A DNA stretch of 64,000 nt, taken from Neobacillus sp. PS2-9 (GTDB lineage Bacteria > Bacillota > Bacilli > Bacillales > Cytobacillaceae). The position numbers were made by a program, and so were the translations under genes. How positions within the stretch are numbered: the first letter of the stretch is position 1; each line of letters begins with the position of its first letter. Positions 33,343 through 42,333 of the stretch are shown piece by piece. Location of the stretch: the NCBI RefSeq assembly GCF_030915525.1, contig NZ_CP133269.1, forward strand, positions 4,606,501 to 4,670,500. Reading direction: 5' to 3'. The notes under the pieces were generated by a model that worked only from the letters and a program-made list of their open reading frames with translations, made no database searches and was not told where the DNA came from.

Positions 33343-34803
33343 ATGTTTGAAAGTGAATCGGTACAAAAAGCCATTTTAACTAAAAGAGGAAAGAGAAAGT
33401 TAGCCTACCTTGTAAGTATGTGCTTGGTGTTTGTAGCTGCTATAGGGAATGTATTTATTCCACATTCACAAGCAGCTGTAGGAACGAATATTGTCATCAG
33501 TGAAATTTATGGTGGAGGCGGAAATAGTGGTGCTTCCTACAAAAATGATTATATTGAACTCTACAACCCTACTAATTCCAGTGTTACCTTAACCGGGTGG
33601 ACGGTCCAATATGCCTCTGGAACGAGTACATTCAGTAGCATTACAAATTTAACAGGAAGCATTGGTGCACATCAGTACTATTTAATTAAAGAAGCAAGCG
33701 GCGGTGGAGGAACGGTTGATTTACCTACTGCTGATGTAACAGGTACCATCAACTTAAGTGCAAGTAGTGGAAAAGTTGCTTTGGCTAAGGTCACTACCTC
33801 GGTTTCAGGTTCAACTGATTCAAATGTTGTGGATTTTGTAGGCTTTGGTTCTGCCAATGATTCAGAAACTACTCCAGTTGGGACTCTTTCCAATACGACA
33901 AGTGCAGAACGTAAAGACAATAACAGCGGCACAGTACAAGGTCAAGGGAATGGTTGGGACACAAACAATAATGCTAACGACTTGGTGATCACAAGCAGCT
34001 TGGACCCTCAAAATTCATCTTCTCCTGCTGAACCAGCATTAGGCGTTGATAATGATAATTTGGGATTAGGGAATCCAAGTGGGGCTACAGCTGATGTATC
34101 CAATTCCAATAATTATTTAATGACCAAGCTACAATATACTCTTTCTTACAATAATAGCAAACACGAGCCCAACTGGGTAAGCTGGCATTTAGGTTCATCT
34201 GATCTTGGAAGCACACCGCGTCAAGATAATTTTCGTGCGGATACATTACTTCCGACAGGATGGTATCGGGTTACATCCACTGAATTTTCAGGCAGCGGAT
34301 TCGACAGGGGACACATGTGTCCATCAGAAGATCGAACAGCTTCTGTTGATGACAATTCCGCAACATTTCTGATGACCAATATGATTCCTCAAGCTCCAAA
34401 AAATAACGAGGTAACTTGGGCAAGTCTAGAATCCTATTCCCGTAAACTGGTTTCAGCCGGAAACGAATTATATACTATTTCCGGAGGTTACGGAAGTGGG
34501 GGTACCGGGTCAAATGGATATATGACGACTGTTGGGAATGGAGTTGTCGTGCCAGCTAAAACATGGAAGGTGATCGTCGTATTGCCTAATGGGAATAATG
34601 ATGTTAGCCGTGTAACAACTTCTACTAGAGTAATAGCTGTGTTGTTGCCGAATGACCAAACAGTTTCCAGTCAACCTTGGGGCTACTATAGAGTAAGTGT
34701 GGATACGATTGAGTCTTTGACTGGTTATAACTTCCTTTCCTCGGTATCAACAAACATTCAAAGTACCATCGAAGCCAATGTTGACAGTGGTCCTACGAAT
34801 TAA
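33343..34803 (+). CDS. Secreted LTD-domain DNA/RNA non-specific endonuclease
   Basis: A 486-residue exported protein. A signal peptide ends near S-Q-A-A (about 46). Residues 50-185 form a lamin-tail domain (I-V-I-S-E-I-Y-G-G-G-G then D-Y-I-E-L-Y-N-P). After a serine-rich linker, residues 265-475 form a NUC1-type (beta-beta-alpha metal) nuclease with the active-site F-D-R-G-H-M-C-P-S-E-D-R and the Asn helix M-T-N-M-I-P-Q-A-P. It degrades extracellular DNA or RNA, for nutrient recovery, competition or biofilm control. ATG with AGGAGG. No immunity gene is seen, as expected for an exported enzyme in a Gram-positive cell. Confidence 0.93.
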   Translation: MFESESVQKAILTKRGKRKLAYLVSMCLVFVAAIGNVFIPHSQAAVGTNIVISEIYGGGGNSGASYKNDYIELYNPTNSSVTLTGWTVQYASGTSTFSSITNLTGSIGAHQYYLIKEASGGGGTVDLPTADVTGTINLSASSGKVALAKVTTSVSGSTDSNVVDFVGFGSANDSETTPVGTLSNTTSAERKDNNSGTVQGQGNGWDTNNNANDLVITSSLDPQNSSSPAEPALGVDNDNLGLGNPSGATADVSNSNNYLMTKLQYTLSYNNSKHEPNWVSWHLGSSDLGSTPRQDNFRADTLLPTGWYRVTSTEFSGSGFDRGHMCPSEDRTASVDDNSATFLMTNMIPQAPKNNEVTWASLESYSRKLVSAGNELYTISGGYGSGGTGSNGYMTTVGNGVVVPAKTWKVIVVLPNGNNDVSRVTTSTRVIAVLLPNDQTVSSQPWGYYRVSVDTIESLTGYNFLSSVSTNIQSTIEANVDSGPTN

Positions 34804-34861
34804 CCATAGGAAGCTACTGGTAGGTTCTTATAGAGAGAAATAGTGAAAGTAGATTTGTTTA

Positions 34862-34900
34862 AAAAGCTAGGTAGGTCTCTAGACTAACCTAGCTTTTATT
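34862..34900. terminator. Terminator between nuclease and brnQ
   Basis: AAAAGCTAGGT pairs with ACCTAGCTTTT around a 14-base loop; A/T rich on both sides, so it can serve both convergent genes. Confidence 0.85.
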
Positions 34901-34910
34901 TATTTCGTAT

Positions 34911-36245
34911 TTATGCTGCTTTCTTAACAGTGGGTTCCTCATTATCCATTAATTTTTCAAAAATGCTTCCTATTATTAAACCCAGTAAACCAGGAATCAC
35001 CCAGCCGTAGCCCTCAATCTGCAAAGGGACATTTGATAATAAATCTGAAAATGAACCATTTAAAAATGTCGAATTGATGATTTCAATTAAGCTAAATAGA
35101 CCAACAAGGCCGATTGTCATGAAATATACGGGGCGATTATTAAAAGGTAATCTCTCATGTAATAGACCTAAAATGATTAGTGTAATTGCCATTGGATACA
35201 CTAAGCCGAGCACTGGGACAGATACTTTTAATATTTGAGAGAGACCAAGATTTGCTACAAAACCACTAATCACACATAAAAAGATTGCCCATTTTATATA
35301 AGATAATTTAGGAAAAATATTTGAAAAGTATTGAGCACATGATGTGATTAATCCTATACAAACACATAAACAAGCAAGTGTAAAAATTAATCCTAAAACA
35401 ATTGTTCCACTCTGTCCGAACAATTGCTGTAATACCGTACTTAAAACAATCGCTCCATTATCAACTTTTCCTGGTATTGAAGCGGAAGCTCCTAAGTATC
35501 CAATAATAAAATAACAAATAGATAAAAGCAGGCCGCAAATAAGTCCAAATATCGCTAAATATTTTACTTGTAATGATTGCTTGGTTATTTTTCTACTTTT
35601 AAAAATATTGGTAAATATAATTCCGTAAATTAACGCACCAATGGCATCCATGGTTTGATATCCATCTAAAAATCCTTGAGAGATGGGATTCTCTTTATAA
35701 GATAATGTTGCTTCTTTAAAGCTGGATAAATCAGTAAATAAAGCCTTGATAAAAACGATCATGATTAAAACTAATAAAGAAGGTGTTAAAATCTTTCCAA
35801 ATCTGTCTACTAATTTAGATGGCGATTTTGCAAACCAAAAGACAATACTAAAAAATACAGTAGTATAAACCAAAAGTGCGATCGGTGAAGACTCGATTGC
35901 ATTTGGTAAAAAGGGTTTCACTCCCATTTCATAGGCAAGACTGCCTGCACGCGGAATGGCAAGTCCAGGTCCTATTGATAAATAAATCGCCATGGGGAAT
36001 AGTAAAGCAAAAATAGGATGAACTCTATTAGTTAACGCAACGAATGTTCCTGATTTTGCAATCGCTATAAAAGCTAATACTGTAAGACCCACATCAGAAA
36101 TAATAAACCCAATAACTGCATGCCATACATTTTCTCCAGCAGCCTGTCCCAAATAGGCTGGAAAAATTAAATTTCCTGCACCGAATAACATTGAAAATAA
36201 CATTAAGCCAATAAACAGGATTTCTTTACTGGTTAATTTATTCAA
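34911..36245 (-). CDS. brnQ: Branched-chain amino acid:cation symporter BrnQ
   Basis: A 444-residue, 12-helix carrier of the LIVCS family for leucine, isoleucine and valine uptake. The N-terminus M-N-K-L-T-S-K-E-I-L-F-I-G-L-M-L-F-S-M and G-A-G-N-L-I-F-P-A are diagnostic, and G-P-G-L-A-I-P-R near 95 is conserved. Start: the TTG at 36245 has TGAGGTG six bases upstream; the GTG three codons earlier would overlap that site. A nearly identical fragment of its 5' end lies at 26877-27173. The gene is alone and followed by a bidirectional terminator. Confidence 0.94.
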   Translation of the reverse strand: MNKLTSKEILFIGLMLFSMLFGAGNLIFPAYLGQAAGENVWHAVIGFIISDVGLTVLAFIAIAKSGTFVALTNRVHPIFALLFPMAIYLSIGPGLAIPRAGSLAYEMGVKPFLPNAIESSPIALLVYTTVFFSIVFWFAKSPSKLVDRFGKILTPSLLVLIMIVFIKALFTDLSSFKEATLSYKENPISQGFLDGYQTMDAIGALIYGIIFTNIFKSRKITKQSLQVKYLAIFGLICGLLLSICYFIIGYLGASASIPGKVDNGAIVLSTVLQQLFGQSGTIVLGLIFTLACLCVCIGLITSCAQYFSNIFPKLSYIKWAIFLCVISGFVANLGLSQILKVSVPVLGLVYPMAITLIILGLLHERLPFNNRPVYFMTIGLVGLFSLIEIINSTFLNGSFSDLLSNVPLQIEGYGWVIPGLLGLIIGSIFEKLMDNEEPTVKKAA

Positions 36246-36510
36246 GCAATTCACCTCAATTGAATATTTTTATATGAAAATACTTATTCTATCAAATATC
36301 CTCTATATTGAGTATTGAATATGAAAAAATACTATTATGTAACACGCGTCCACGCATCCAATATTACGATTCATATTAATCTATCTAATCGATAATTAGA
36401 ATTGCATTATGGATAAATTAACCATTATATTAGTGAATAAATACAGTCCATAGATTCCCTGGGTCTCTCCGGGCATTTGTTAGTATTATTAATTCAGTGA
36501 GGTGGAGAAA

Positions 36511-36849
36511 TTGAAAAACAAGGTAATTTTACTTGCTTCAGATCAGCTTGGAAAAGGAGAAACAGAACTGGGTGAAGGCATTTTGGAAACTTTTTTTACT
36601 ATTCTTAAGCAAAAGGAAGAACTGCCTGCGGCTGTTTTTTGCCTGAACCGTGGTGTGTTCGCACTAACGGAAAGCTCGCTTGTTTCTCTCCAATTAAGGG
36701 AATTGGAAGAAAAGGGTGTTGACGTTCTTGCTTGTAAAACATGCGTAGACTTTTATGAGCTAAACGATAAGCTTGCAGCGGGAAAAATTAGCGGGATGGC
36801 CCGTTTTATTGAATTAGCTGCAAAATATGAAGTAATTACATTACCTTGA
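36511..36849 (+). CDS. YedF/DsrE-like sulfurtransferase-family protein
   Basis: A 112-residue protein similar to the C-terminal DsrE-like domain of YedF. It has V-I-L-L-A-S-D-Q-L-G-K-G then E-L-G-E-G-I-L-E-T-F-F-T, F-C-L-N-R-G-V-F and L-A-C-K-T-C-V-D-F-Y, with cysteines at the position expected for persulfide carriage. TTG start after GAGGTGGAG. It is followed 69 bp downstream by an ECF S-component and a TudS-like desulfidase gene, which supports a role in handling sulfur or selenium taken from an imported compound. The exact carrier role is inferred. Confidence 0.8.
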   Translation: MKNKVILLASDQLGKGETELGEGILETFFTILKQKEELPAAVFCLNRGVFALTESSLVSLQLRELEEKGVDVLACKTCVDFYELNDKLAAGKISGMARFIELAAKYEVITLP

Positions 36850-36918
36850 TTGGGAACCATGGGGACGGTTGTAATGTTAGTTTAGACATTATTTATCTTT
36901 AAGGTCGGAGGAGAAAAA

Positions 36919-37494
36919 ATGAAAACAGGCAAAACAATGATATTAACTTATTCTGCAATGGGGATTGCTCTAAATGTGGTTTTGGGTACTGTTGTATCGA
37001 CAATGAAAATTCCCCTTTTGTTCCTTGATACGATTGGAACAGTATTAATTTCAGTATTGTTTGGCCCATGGTGGGGTGTTTTGACAGGAGGACTTACAAA
37101 TGTTGTCCTCGGTGCGACGACGGGTGCTTCGGCCATATTCTTTGGACTTGTCAATATTGCCATTGCTTTGGTTGCAGGTTTCATCGCAAGGAAGTTCGAT
37201 TTTACCAAATGGTATGTTGCCCTAATCACAGGACTCATTATTTCAATTGTTGCGCCGTTAATCGGTACTCCGATTGCCGTTGCCGTTTATGGTGGTTTAA
37301 ACGGCAGCGGGATGGATTTAGTTGTTTTATGGTTAAGATCTTCAGGTGAAAGTGTATTTGCGTCGACATTCATATCACGCATAACAGGAAACTTGGTGGA
37401 TAAAATTATTACCTGCTTCCTTGTCCTGTTTATGATTGGTCGTATGCCATTCTTATCAAGGATTATTAAGAGGGAAAAAAACCATGCAGCGTAG
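36919..37494 (+). CDS. ECF transporter S component (CD3073 type)
   Basis: A 191-residue, six-helix substrate-binding (S) component of an energy-coupling-factor importer. It has L-N-V-V-L-G-T-V-V-S-T-M-K-I-P near the N-terminus and F-G-P-W-W-G-V-L-T-G-G-L-T-N, typical of group II S components that share an EcfAAT module encoded elsewhere. It resembles the family named after C. difficile CD3073, which is neighbour to the TudS-related CD3072, exactly the arrangement here. The substrate is probably a thiolated compound, but this is inferred from the neighbour. AGGAG precedes the ATG. Confidence 0.85.
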   Translation: MKTGKTMILTYSAMGIALNVVLGTVVSTMKIPLLFLDTIGTVLISVLFGPWWGVLTGGLTNVVLGATTGASAIFFGLVNIAIALVAGFIARKFDFTKWYVALITGLIISIVAPLIGTPIAVAVYGGLNGSGMDLVVLWLRSSGESVFASTFISRITGNLVDKIITCFLVLFMIGRMPFLSRIIKREKNHAA

Positions 37495-37945
37495 TAAAAA
37501 GATTTTACTAGTTTCCCATTGTATTTTAAATCAAAATACGGTTATAGATGATGAGGCAAGGGCAGCGGGTGCTGTCCTTTCCGCTGTGGATTGGGCCATG
37601 AGGGAAGGCTATGGTTTTTTACAATTGCCATGCCCAGAATTTACATTTCATGGATTAAATCGTCCTTCGATGACCTATGAGGAATATAATACCCCCGAAT
37701 ATCGGAAACATTGCCGGGTAATTTTACGGCCCGTTTTACAGCAAGCGGAAGAATATCTCAAAAACGGCTATGAAATTGTTGGATTGCTTGGCATTCAAAG
37801 CAGCCCATCATGTGACCCGACACGCGGGATCTTTATTGAAGAACTGAAGGATATGTTTTTAGAAAAAGATATTGAAATGAAAACACTTTGGTTTCTACCA
37901 AATACCAGTGAACCGGAATTTAAAGCAGGCTTACATCATTTATAA
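37484..37945 (+). CDS. TudS-related putative desulfidase (CD3072 type)
   Basis: A 153-residue protein of the DUF523/TudS superfamily. The conserved cysteines are at V-S-H-C-I-L-N near 11, L-P-C-P-E-F near 50 and S-P-S-C-D near 108; in TudS such cysteines hold a [4Fe-4S] cluster that removes sulfur from 2-thiouracil. The ATG lies inside the end of the S-component gene (11-bp overlap) with AGGGAAAA upstream, so the two are coupled. Together with the YedF-like gene it suggests import and desulfuration of a thiolated base or similar compound. Confidence 0.85.
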   Translation: MQRSKKILLVSHCILNQNTVIDDEARAAGAVLSAVDWAMREGYGFLQLPCPEFTFHGLNRPSMTYEEYNTPEYRKHCRVILRPVLQQAEEYLKNGYEIVGLLGIQSSPSCDPTRGIFIEELKDMFLEKDIEMKTLWFLPNTSEPEFKAGLHHL

Positions 37946-38280
37946 TTTTTGTATAGTAAGAAGCTGTTTCTAAGGATGATATTTGGTATTAGTTCTTGAA
38001 ACCTTAGCACGCAAAATAAAAAAACAGTGCCGGTCACCCCCAAATAATGTCGAAGTTATCGACAAAAAAATGGTGGAGGCAGGCACTACTTTCCAAAAAC
38101 TACCTCTATTTATGATAAGGCTCTCCGTAACGAATCTAAATGAGGTTATAAAACCATGAATATATTTTATTTTCCATTTAAAGATCTACTTTAACACAGT
38201 CAAAACTAATACCTGTTTCATTTTATTTTCCATTTTTCAACGTTTAAGTTTTTTACTTTTGAGTAAATAATTTTTTGTGT
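37946..38280. repeat. Intergenic region with two small inverted repeats
   Basis: 38033-38094 carries arms CAGTGCCGGTCACC and GGTGGAGGCAGGCACTA that can pair, a type of small repeat common in bacilli (TGCCTGGCACC). 38102-38146 is the second copy of the CCTC...GAGG repeat seen at 27290. No gene. Confidence 0.65.
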
Positions 38281-39150
38281 CTAAAAAAGTTTTAAAAATT
38301 CTTTTGCTGCTTTTGATAAGTAACTATTCTTCCTCCAAATTACTTTGGGTTCAGATATTAAGGTCTGATCCTTTAGCTGAATGACTCTCAATCCTCCCAA
38401 TGAATGGAGGGATAATAACGAGAGCGGTAAGATCGTTGCACCAAACCCCGATGAAACGAGACCAAGTAACATAATTAAATCCTGACATTCGCACAGTATA
38501 TTTGGTTCTAAATCTAACCGTTGAAATTCATTGACAATTTGTCCATACGCACCTAAACCATAGTTTGGTCGCAGAAGAATCAATGGCAAATTGATGATTT
38601 CCTCTAACCTGCATTGTTCTGATCCACTCCACGTCCATTTTTCAGGCAAAACAAGCACATATGGGTCACTTTCCAATGTTATTTGTGAGATACTATTTTC
38701 TGTTATTGGACTATTTGTTATCGCAATCTCAATCTGACGTTTAGATAACATTTTTATGAGATGAATCGTTTCACCTTCCCATACTTTGAAAGTAAGACCA
38801 GGATTTTTCTCACGAATATCTACCACCTTAGAAAGAATTAAAGATGCACAATAAAGATTGGATCCAACAGATAAAATCCCACTGGCGTCTTTCCTCAATT
38901 CTTGAACTTCAACCATTGTTTCATCAAGTTTATTTAAAAGTTCTTTTGCTCGAAGAAGTAATCTTTCCCCCTCCAAGGTTAAATTAAGACTTTTGTTATC
39001 TCGATCAAATAAAGTGACGCCTAGCTCTTCTTCCATTTGTTTGAGTTGTCTGCTCAAAGGGGGTTGAGCAATATTTAATTTCTTTGCAGCGGTCGTGATC
39101 TTACCTTCTTCTGCTATAGTGACAAAGTATTTTAACTGTCGAATATCCAA
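38281..39150 (-). CDS. LysR family transcriptional regulator
   Basis: A 289-residue LysR regulator. The HTH is in residues 1-60 (M-D-I-R-Q-L-K-Y-F-V-T-I-A-E-E, then A-A-K-K-L-N-I-A-Q-P-P-L-S-R-Q-L). The periplasmic-binding-like effector domain runs from about 90. It is divergent from the BenE-type transporter gene, with a 119-bp gap that should hold the shared control region, so it probably activates that gene in response to an aromatic acid or similar ligand. ATG start; the ligand is not predictable. Confidence 0.92.
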   Translation of the reverse strand: MDIRQLKYFVTIAEEGKITTAAKKLNIAQPPLSRQLKQMEEELGVTLFDRDNKSLNLTLEGERLLLRAKELLNKLDETMVEVQELRKDASGILSVGSNLYCASLILSKVVDIREKNPGLTFKVWEGETIHLIKMLSKRQIEIAITNSPITENSISQITLESDPYVLVLPEKWTWSGSEQCRLEEIINLPLILLRPNYGLGAYGQIVNEFQRLDLEPNILCECQDLIMLLGLVSSGFGATILPLSLLSLHSLGGLRVIQLKDQTLISEPKVIWRKNSYLSKAAKEFLKLF

Positions 39151-39269
39151 GATGAAACCCCCATCATACCCAAAAGATATAGTAAAAAGATAAAACAGAT
39201 ATTTTAAGTATCGATAAATTAAGTATACACTAAGATGTAGTGTAATTCATAAGTTGAAGGAGAGTGACT

Positions 39270-40535
39270 TTGTTGTTCAAAAAAAATACCATACAATTTC
39301 CAAAGCTTTTATCGGTTGGGAATATATCGAATGGATTTGTGGCCTGGCTTTTTGGTTCAGCAGGACCATTATTAATTGTTTTACAAGCTGCTGCAAAAGG
39401 TCATTTGTCTGGTAGCATAACCAGCTCATGGATTTTCGCCATTTATGGAATGGGGGGACTCCTAACGCTCATCGTTTCCTTATATTATGGGCAACCCATA
39501 GGCTATGCCTTTTCAATACCTGGAGCCATTCTTGTCGGCTCAAGCTTAACCCATTATTCTTTCAACCAAGTGGTTGGTGCCTATATTATAACCGGGATCC
39601 TTATTTTTCTTTTAGGATTATCTGGCCTTGTTACAAAATTGATGAAGGTTTTGCCTATGCCAGTTATGATGGGGATGGTGTCAGGCGTCTTACTCCCTTT
39701 CGGAACTGAAATGATCGGCTCGGTTGTAAAAAACCCTTTACTCAACGGAATCCCGTTACTTGTCTTTCTTGCTCTTTCTTTTTTCTTACGATTTTCAAAA
39801 AAGTTTCCGCCTATATTAGGGGCGATCATTGCAGCAATTCTTTGTCTTAAATTTTTGCCGAACGTTTCTGTACAGCCTCTCCATATAACAATGGGCATTC
39901 CCCATTTTATCATCCCATCATTTAGTTTTTCCGTTGTAGGGGAACTTGTCATTCCATTAGTCTTAACGGTTATTGCCATTCAAAATGCCCAAGGGATTGC
40001 TATGTTAGAGACCCATGGCTATCGTCCACCGATCAATGCCATGACCAATTGGAGCGGAATCGGTACCATTATAAATGCTTTTTTTGGGGGCCACCCAGCC
40101 TGTATTGCAGGTCCCATGACCGGCTTACTTGTTAATAAAGAATCAGGCAAACATGAACATAGGTATGTCGCTGCTATTGTATTAGGAGTATTATCCTGTC
40201 TATTAGCTCTATTCTCTCCAATAGCTTCGCAAATTCCACATGTCATTCCTGCCTCATTAATTCAATTACTAGGTGGCGTCGCCATGATTAGTGTACTGGT
40301 TGACTCTTTGAAAATGAGTTTCTCTGGTCCATTCAAATCAGGCGCCCTCTTTTCATTTATAATCACAATCTCTGGGATCTCTATTCTCCATATCGGAGCT
40401 CCATTCTGGGGTCTAGTTGGGGGTACCTTGGCCACTGTATTCTTGGATAAACAAGATTTTTATAAATCCGAATCAAGTGACCAAAACAATGAAACTAACT
40501 TGAGTGAAGCTCTTTGCCAGGACAAAATTTCCTAA
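39270..40535 (+). CDS. BenE-type (NCS2-like) transporter
   Basis: A 421-residue membrane protein with about twelve helices, resembling the benzoate/H+ symporter BenE family. It has G-N-I-S-N-G-F-V-A-W-L-F-G-S-A-G-P near the N-terminus and N-A-Q-G-I-A-M-L-E-T-H-G-Y-R-P-P then F-F-G-G-H-P-A-C-I-A-G-P-M-T-G in the middle. The start is one of two adjacent TTG codons (39270 or 39273) placed seven or ten bases after AAGGAG; a GTG at 39264 is too close. Divergent from the LysR gene. No aromatic-catabolic genes are nearby, so the substrate is uncertain. Confidence 0.85.
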   Translation: MLFKKNTIQFPKLLSVGNISNGFVAWLFGSAGPLLIVLQAAAKGHLSGSITSSWIFAIYGMGGLLTLIVSLYYGQPIGYAFSIPGAILVGSSLTHYSFNQVVGAYIITGILIFLLGLSGLVTKLMKVLPMPVMMGMVSGVLLPFGTEMIGSVVKNPLLNGIPLLVFLALSFFLRFSKKFPPILGAIIAAILCLKFLPNVSVQPLHITMGIPHFIIPSFSFSVVGELVIPLVLTVIAIQNAQGIAMLETHGYRPPINAMTNWSGIGTIINAFFGGHPACIAGPMTGLLVNKESGKHEHRYVAAIVLGVLSCLLALFSPIASQIPHVIPASLIQLLGGVAMISVLVDSLKMSFSGPFKSGALFSFIITISGISILHIGAPFWGLVGGTLATVFLDKQDFYKSESSDQNNETNLSEALCQDKIS

Positions 40536-40571
40536 CACCGTTTCTTTAGACCTCGGATACATCTCATGACA

Positions 40572-40617
40572 AAATAAATGACACCTAGACATAGTGCAGT
40601 CTAGGTGTCATTTATTT
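40572..40617. terminator. Terminator after BenE-type gene
   Basis: A 19-bp perfect stem, AAATAAATGACACCTAGAC and its complement, with an 8-base loop. Can act in both directions between convergent genes. Confidence 0.9.
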
Positions 40618-40684
40618 CTTTGTATAGAATAAAAACCTCATTTACTTATGATACGGTTCACTCCGATTGATCCGAAAAGTAATA

Positions 40685-41194
40685 TTACTTATATACAAGT
40701 CTGTTCACCCGGTGCCAAGCCCCCTTCTGAATACTAAACATAGACTGATCACTGCCAAACCTCTTCATTGTTTTTTCAAATTTCATCCCCACTCTTTTTA
40801 ACAGCCTGCAGGCCCGTTCATTTAGAGTTGGGGTTTCAGCGATGATGGTTGTTAACTCTAGGGAATGAAAGCCATATTCAATTACCTTCTCGATGACTTC
40901 TTTCGCATACCCCTTTCCCCAGAAAACAGGTAAAAACTGATAGCCAATCTCTGTGTTGATTCTGTCATGCCCTGTATCCAAGCACACTAACCCAATGAAT
41001 TCATTTGTTTCTTTCAGTCTAACTGTCCAATAATGATTGGATTCCAACATCATTTGAAATCTTATAGCAAACGATATCTCATCAACTGTTCCATCCAGGT
41101 ACCTGCGTACATCTTCATCCATATACAACATCAATATCGATTCATAGTCCTTTTCAGAAACAGCCATTAACTCACATCGTTCTGTCATTAACAT
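40685..41194 (-). CDS. RimJ/RimL-type GNAT acetyltransferase
   Basis: A 169-residue GNAT. It opens L-M-T-E-R-C-E-L-M-A-V and has the acetyl-CoA loop region G-Y-Q-F-L-P-V-F-W-G-K-G-Y-A-K-E-V and the conserved N-E-R-A-C-R-L-L-K-R-V-G-M. The acceptor is unknown. ATG at 41194 with GGTGAG six bases upstream is preferred to the ATG at 41209. The last 14 codons (G-A-W-H-R-V-N-R-L-V-Y-K) read into a dispersed repeat resembling GGTGCCTGGCAC...GTGAACAG, so the C-terminus has probably been altered. A deletion remnant of a paralogue lies at 54178-54280. Confidence 0.85.
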   Translation of the reverse strand: MLMTERCELMAVSEKDYESILMLYMDEDVRRYLDGTVDEISFAIRFQMMLESNHYWTVRLKETNEFIGLVCLDTGHDRINTEIGYQFLPVFWGKGYAKEVIEKVIEYGFHSLELTTIIAETPTLNERACRLLKRVGMKFEKTMKRFGSDQSMFSIQKGAWHRVNRLVYK

Positions 41195-41252
41195 TTTGGT
41201 CTCACCCATCCACCTATATTTATATACATCATAATTCTATGTAGTTACAAAT

Positions 41253-41281
41253 ATTATATACATAGTTTTTCTATGTATCAA
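41253..41281 (-). promoter_or_regulatory. Sigma-A promoter with palindromic operator for GNAT gene
   Basis: On the minus strand TTGATA (41281-41276), a 17-bp spacer, and TATAAT (41258-41253). The spacer is filled by a palindrome, TACATAG-N5-CTATGTA (41259-41277), placed where a repressor would block polymerase. Confidence 0.75.
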
Positions 41282-41372
41282 GTGTAATTTTTTTAAAGGT
41301 TGAGTACTGCAAAAAGGATTGTATATGGATGTGTTATAATGGAATTGTCTGAAAGATGTAAAAATATCCAAA

Positions 41373-41412
41373 TCAAATTGTGCTAGTAGAAGCACGAACA
41401 ATTTGAATTTTT
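41373..41412 (+). promoter_or_regulatory. Leader hairpin (attenuator-like) before LytTR gene
   Basis: TCAAATTGT (41373) pairs with ACAATTTGA (ending 41406) outside an inner GTGC/GCAC stem, then ATTTTT, 13 bp before the LytTR start codon. An extended -10 sequence TGTTATAAT lies upstream at 41332-41340. A terminator in a 5' leader suggests attenuation, unless it ends an unseen short transcript. Confidence 0.6.
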
Positions 41413-41424
41413 GTGGGTGAAAAT

Positions 41425-41862
41425 ATGAAAATTTCAATCGAAGAAATAAACAAAGAACTGGCAGAAGAAATCCTCATTAGGTGCCATGAGGTGGATGACG
41501 AAGTCTATGAAATTGTAAACAAGCTGAAGACGGAAGATTTCAACCTACTCGGATACCACAATGATAAAGTTCACCGTATTAAGCTGAGTGAGATTTATTA
41601 TTTCGAAGCTGTTGACGGAAAGGTTTTTAGCTACTGCAAGGACAACGTTTATGAGGTCAAACAAAAGCTTTATGAATTAGAGGAACTATGCAACGGTAGG
41701 AACTGCTTTCGTGCATCCAAATCGACGATTCTGAACATAGCTAAAATCTCTTCTATCCATCCGTCCATTAGCGGCCGTCTCGAAGCGGTGCTTGATAACG
41801 GGGAGCGCGCGGTTGTATCAAGACAATATGTGCCCGTCCTTAAAAAGATGCTTGGATTATAA
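41425..41862 (+). CDS. LytTR family DNA-binding regulator
   Basis: A 145-residue regulator with a C-terminal LytTR domain (about 45-143): K-V-H-R-I-K-L-S-E-I-Y-Y-F-E-A-V-D-G-K, V-Y-E-V-K-Q-K-L-Y-E-L-E, F-R-A-S-K-S-T-I-L-N-I and a final V-S-R-Q-Y-V-P-V-L-K-K. The receiver domain is lacking. ATG at 41425. It is followed 13 bp on by a DUF3021 membrane gene; LytTR-DUF3021 pairs form small membrane-controlled regulatory systems in Firmicutes. The downstream hydrolase at 42473 is separated by a terminator. Confidence 0.9.
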   Translation: MKISIEEINKELAEEILIRCHEVDDEVYEIVNKLKTEDFNLLGYHNDKVHRIKLSEIYYFEAVDGKVFSYCKDNVYEVKQKLYELEELCNGRNCFRASKSTILNIAKISSIHPSISGRLEAVLDNGERAVVSRQYVPVLKKMLGL

Positions 41863-41875
41863 CGGAGGGATACAT

Positions 41876-42310
41876 ATGAAGCTGTCCGAATTTGTAAAAA
41901 AGATCATTAAGGATTTCTTACTTATCTTCGCACTCATCATTATTATCATTACTATTTTGCGACAAATGTATTACCCTGATGAAGCCTTCGATTTGCAGTC
42001 CATTTATATCATTATGGCCTTTGCCTTTTTAAGTGCATTAATAGGATTTATCTTGTATTCTCCTAATGACTTAAGCGAAAAAAATATGCGTATTAGAATG
42101 ATCCTTCATTTTTTCACGTTGGAGGTTCTATTGATTGCCCTTAGCAGTGTTTTTGGAATTGTGGAAAGTCCATCAGATGGAATCATTTTGGCCGTGCAAA
42201 TTTCCGTCATCTATTTCATCGTTCGTTTCCTGTCCTGGAAAAAGGATCAAAAAGAGGCACAAAAAATCAACGAAAAACTAAACGCATGGAAGAAAGACGT
42301 TCCTCAATAA
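41876..42310 (+). CDS. DUF3021 membrane protein
   Basis: A 144-residue protein with four predicted membrane helices (about 15-32, 47-66, 76-95, 102-122) and a charged C-terminal tail (K-K-D-Q-K-E-A-Q-K-I-N-E-K-L). This matches DUF3021, the usual partner of LytTR regulators, thought to hold the regulator at the membrane or to control its activity. ATG after GGAGGG, directly after the LytTR gene; a strong terminator follows. Confidence 0.88.
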   Translation: MKLSEFVKKIIKDFLLIFALIIIIITILRQMYYPDEAFDLQSIYIIMAFAFLSALIGFILYSPNDLSEKNMRIRMILHFFTLEVLLIALSSVFGIVESPSDGIILAVQISVIYFIVRFLSWKKDQKEAQKINEKLNAWKKDVPQ

Positions 42311-42333
42311 TCAAATCTGCAACACATAATTAT

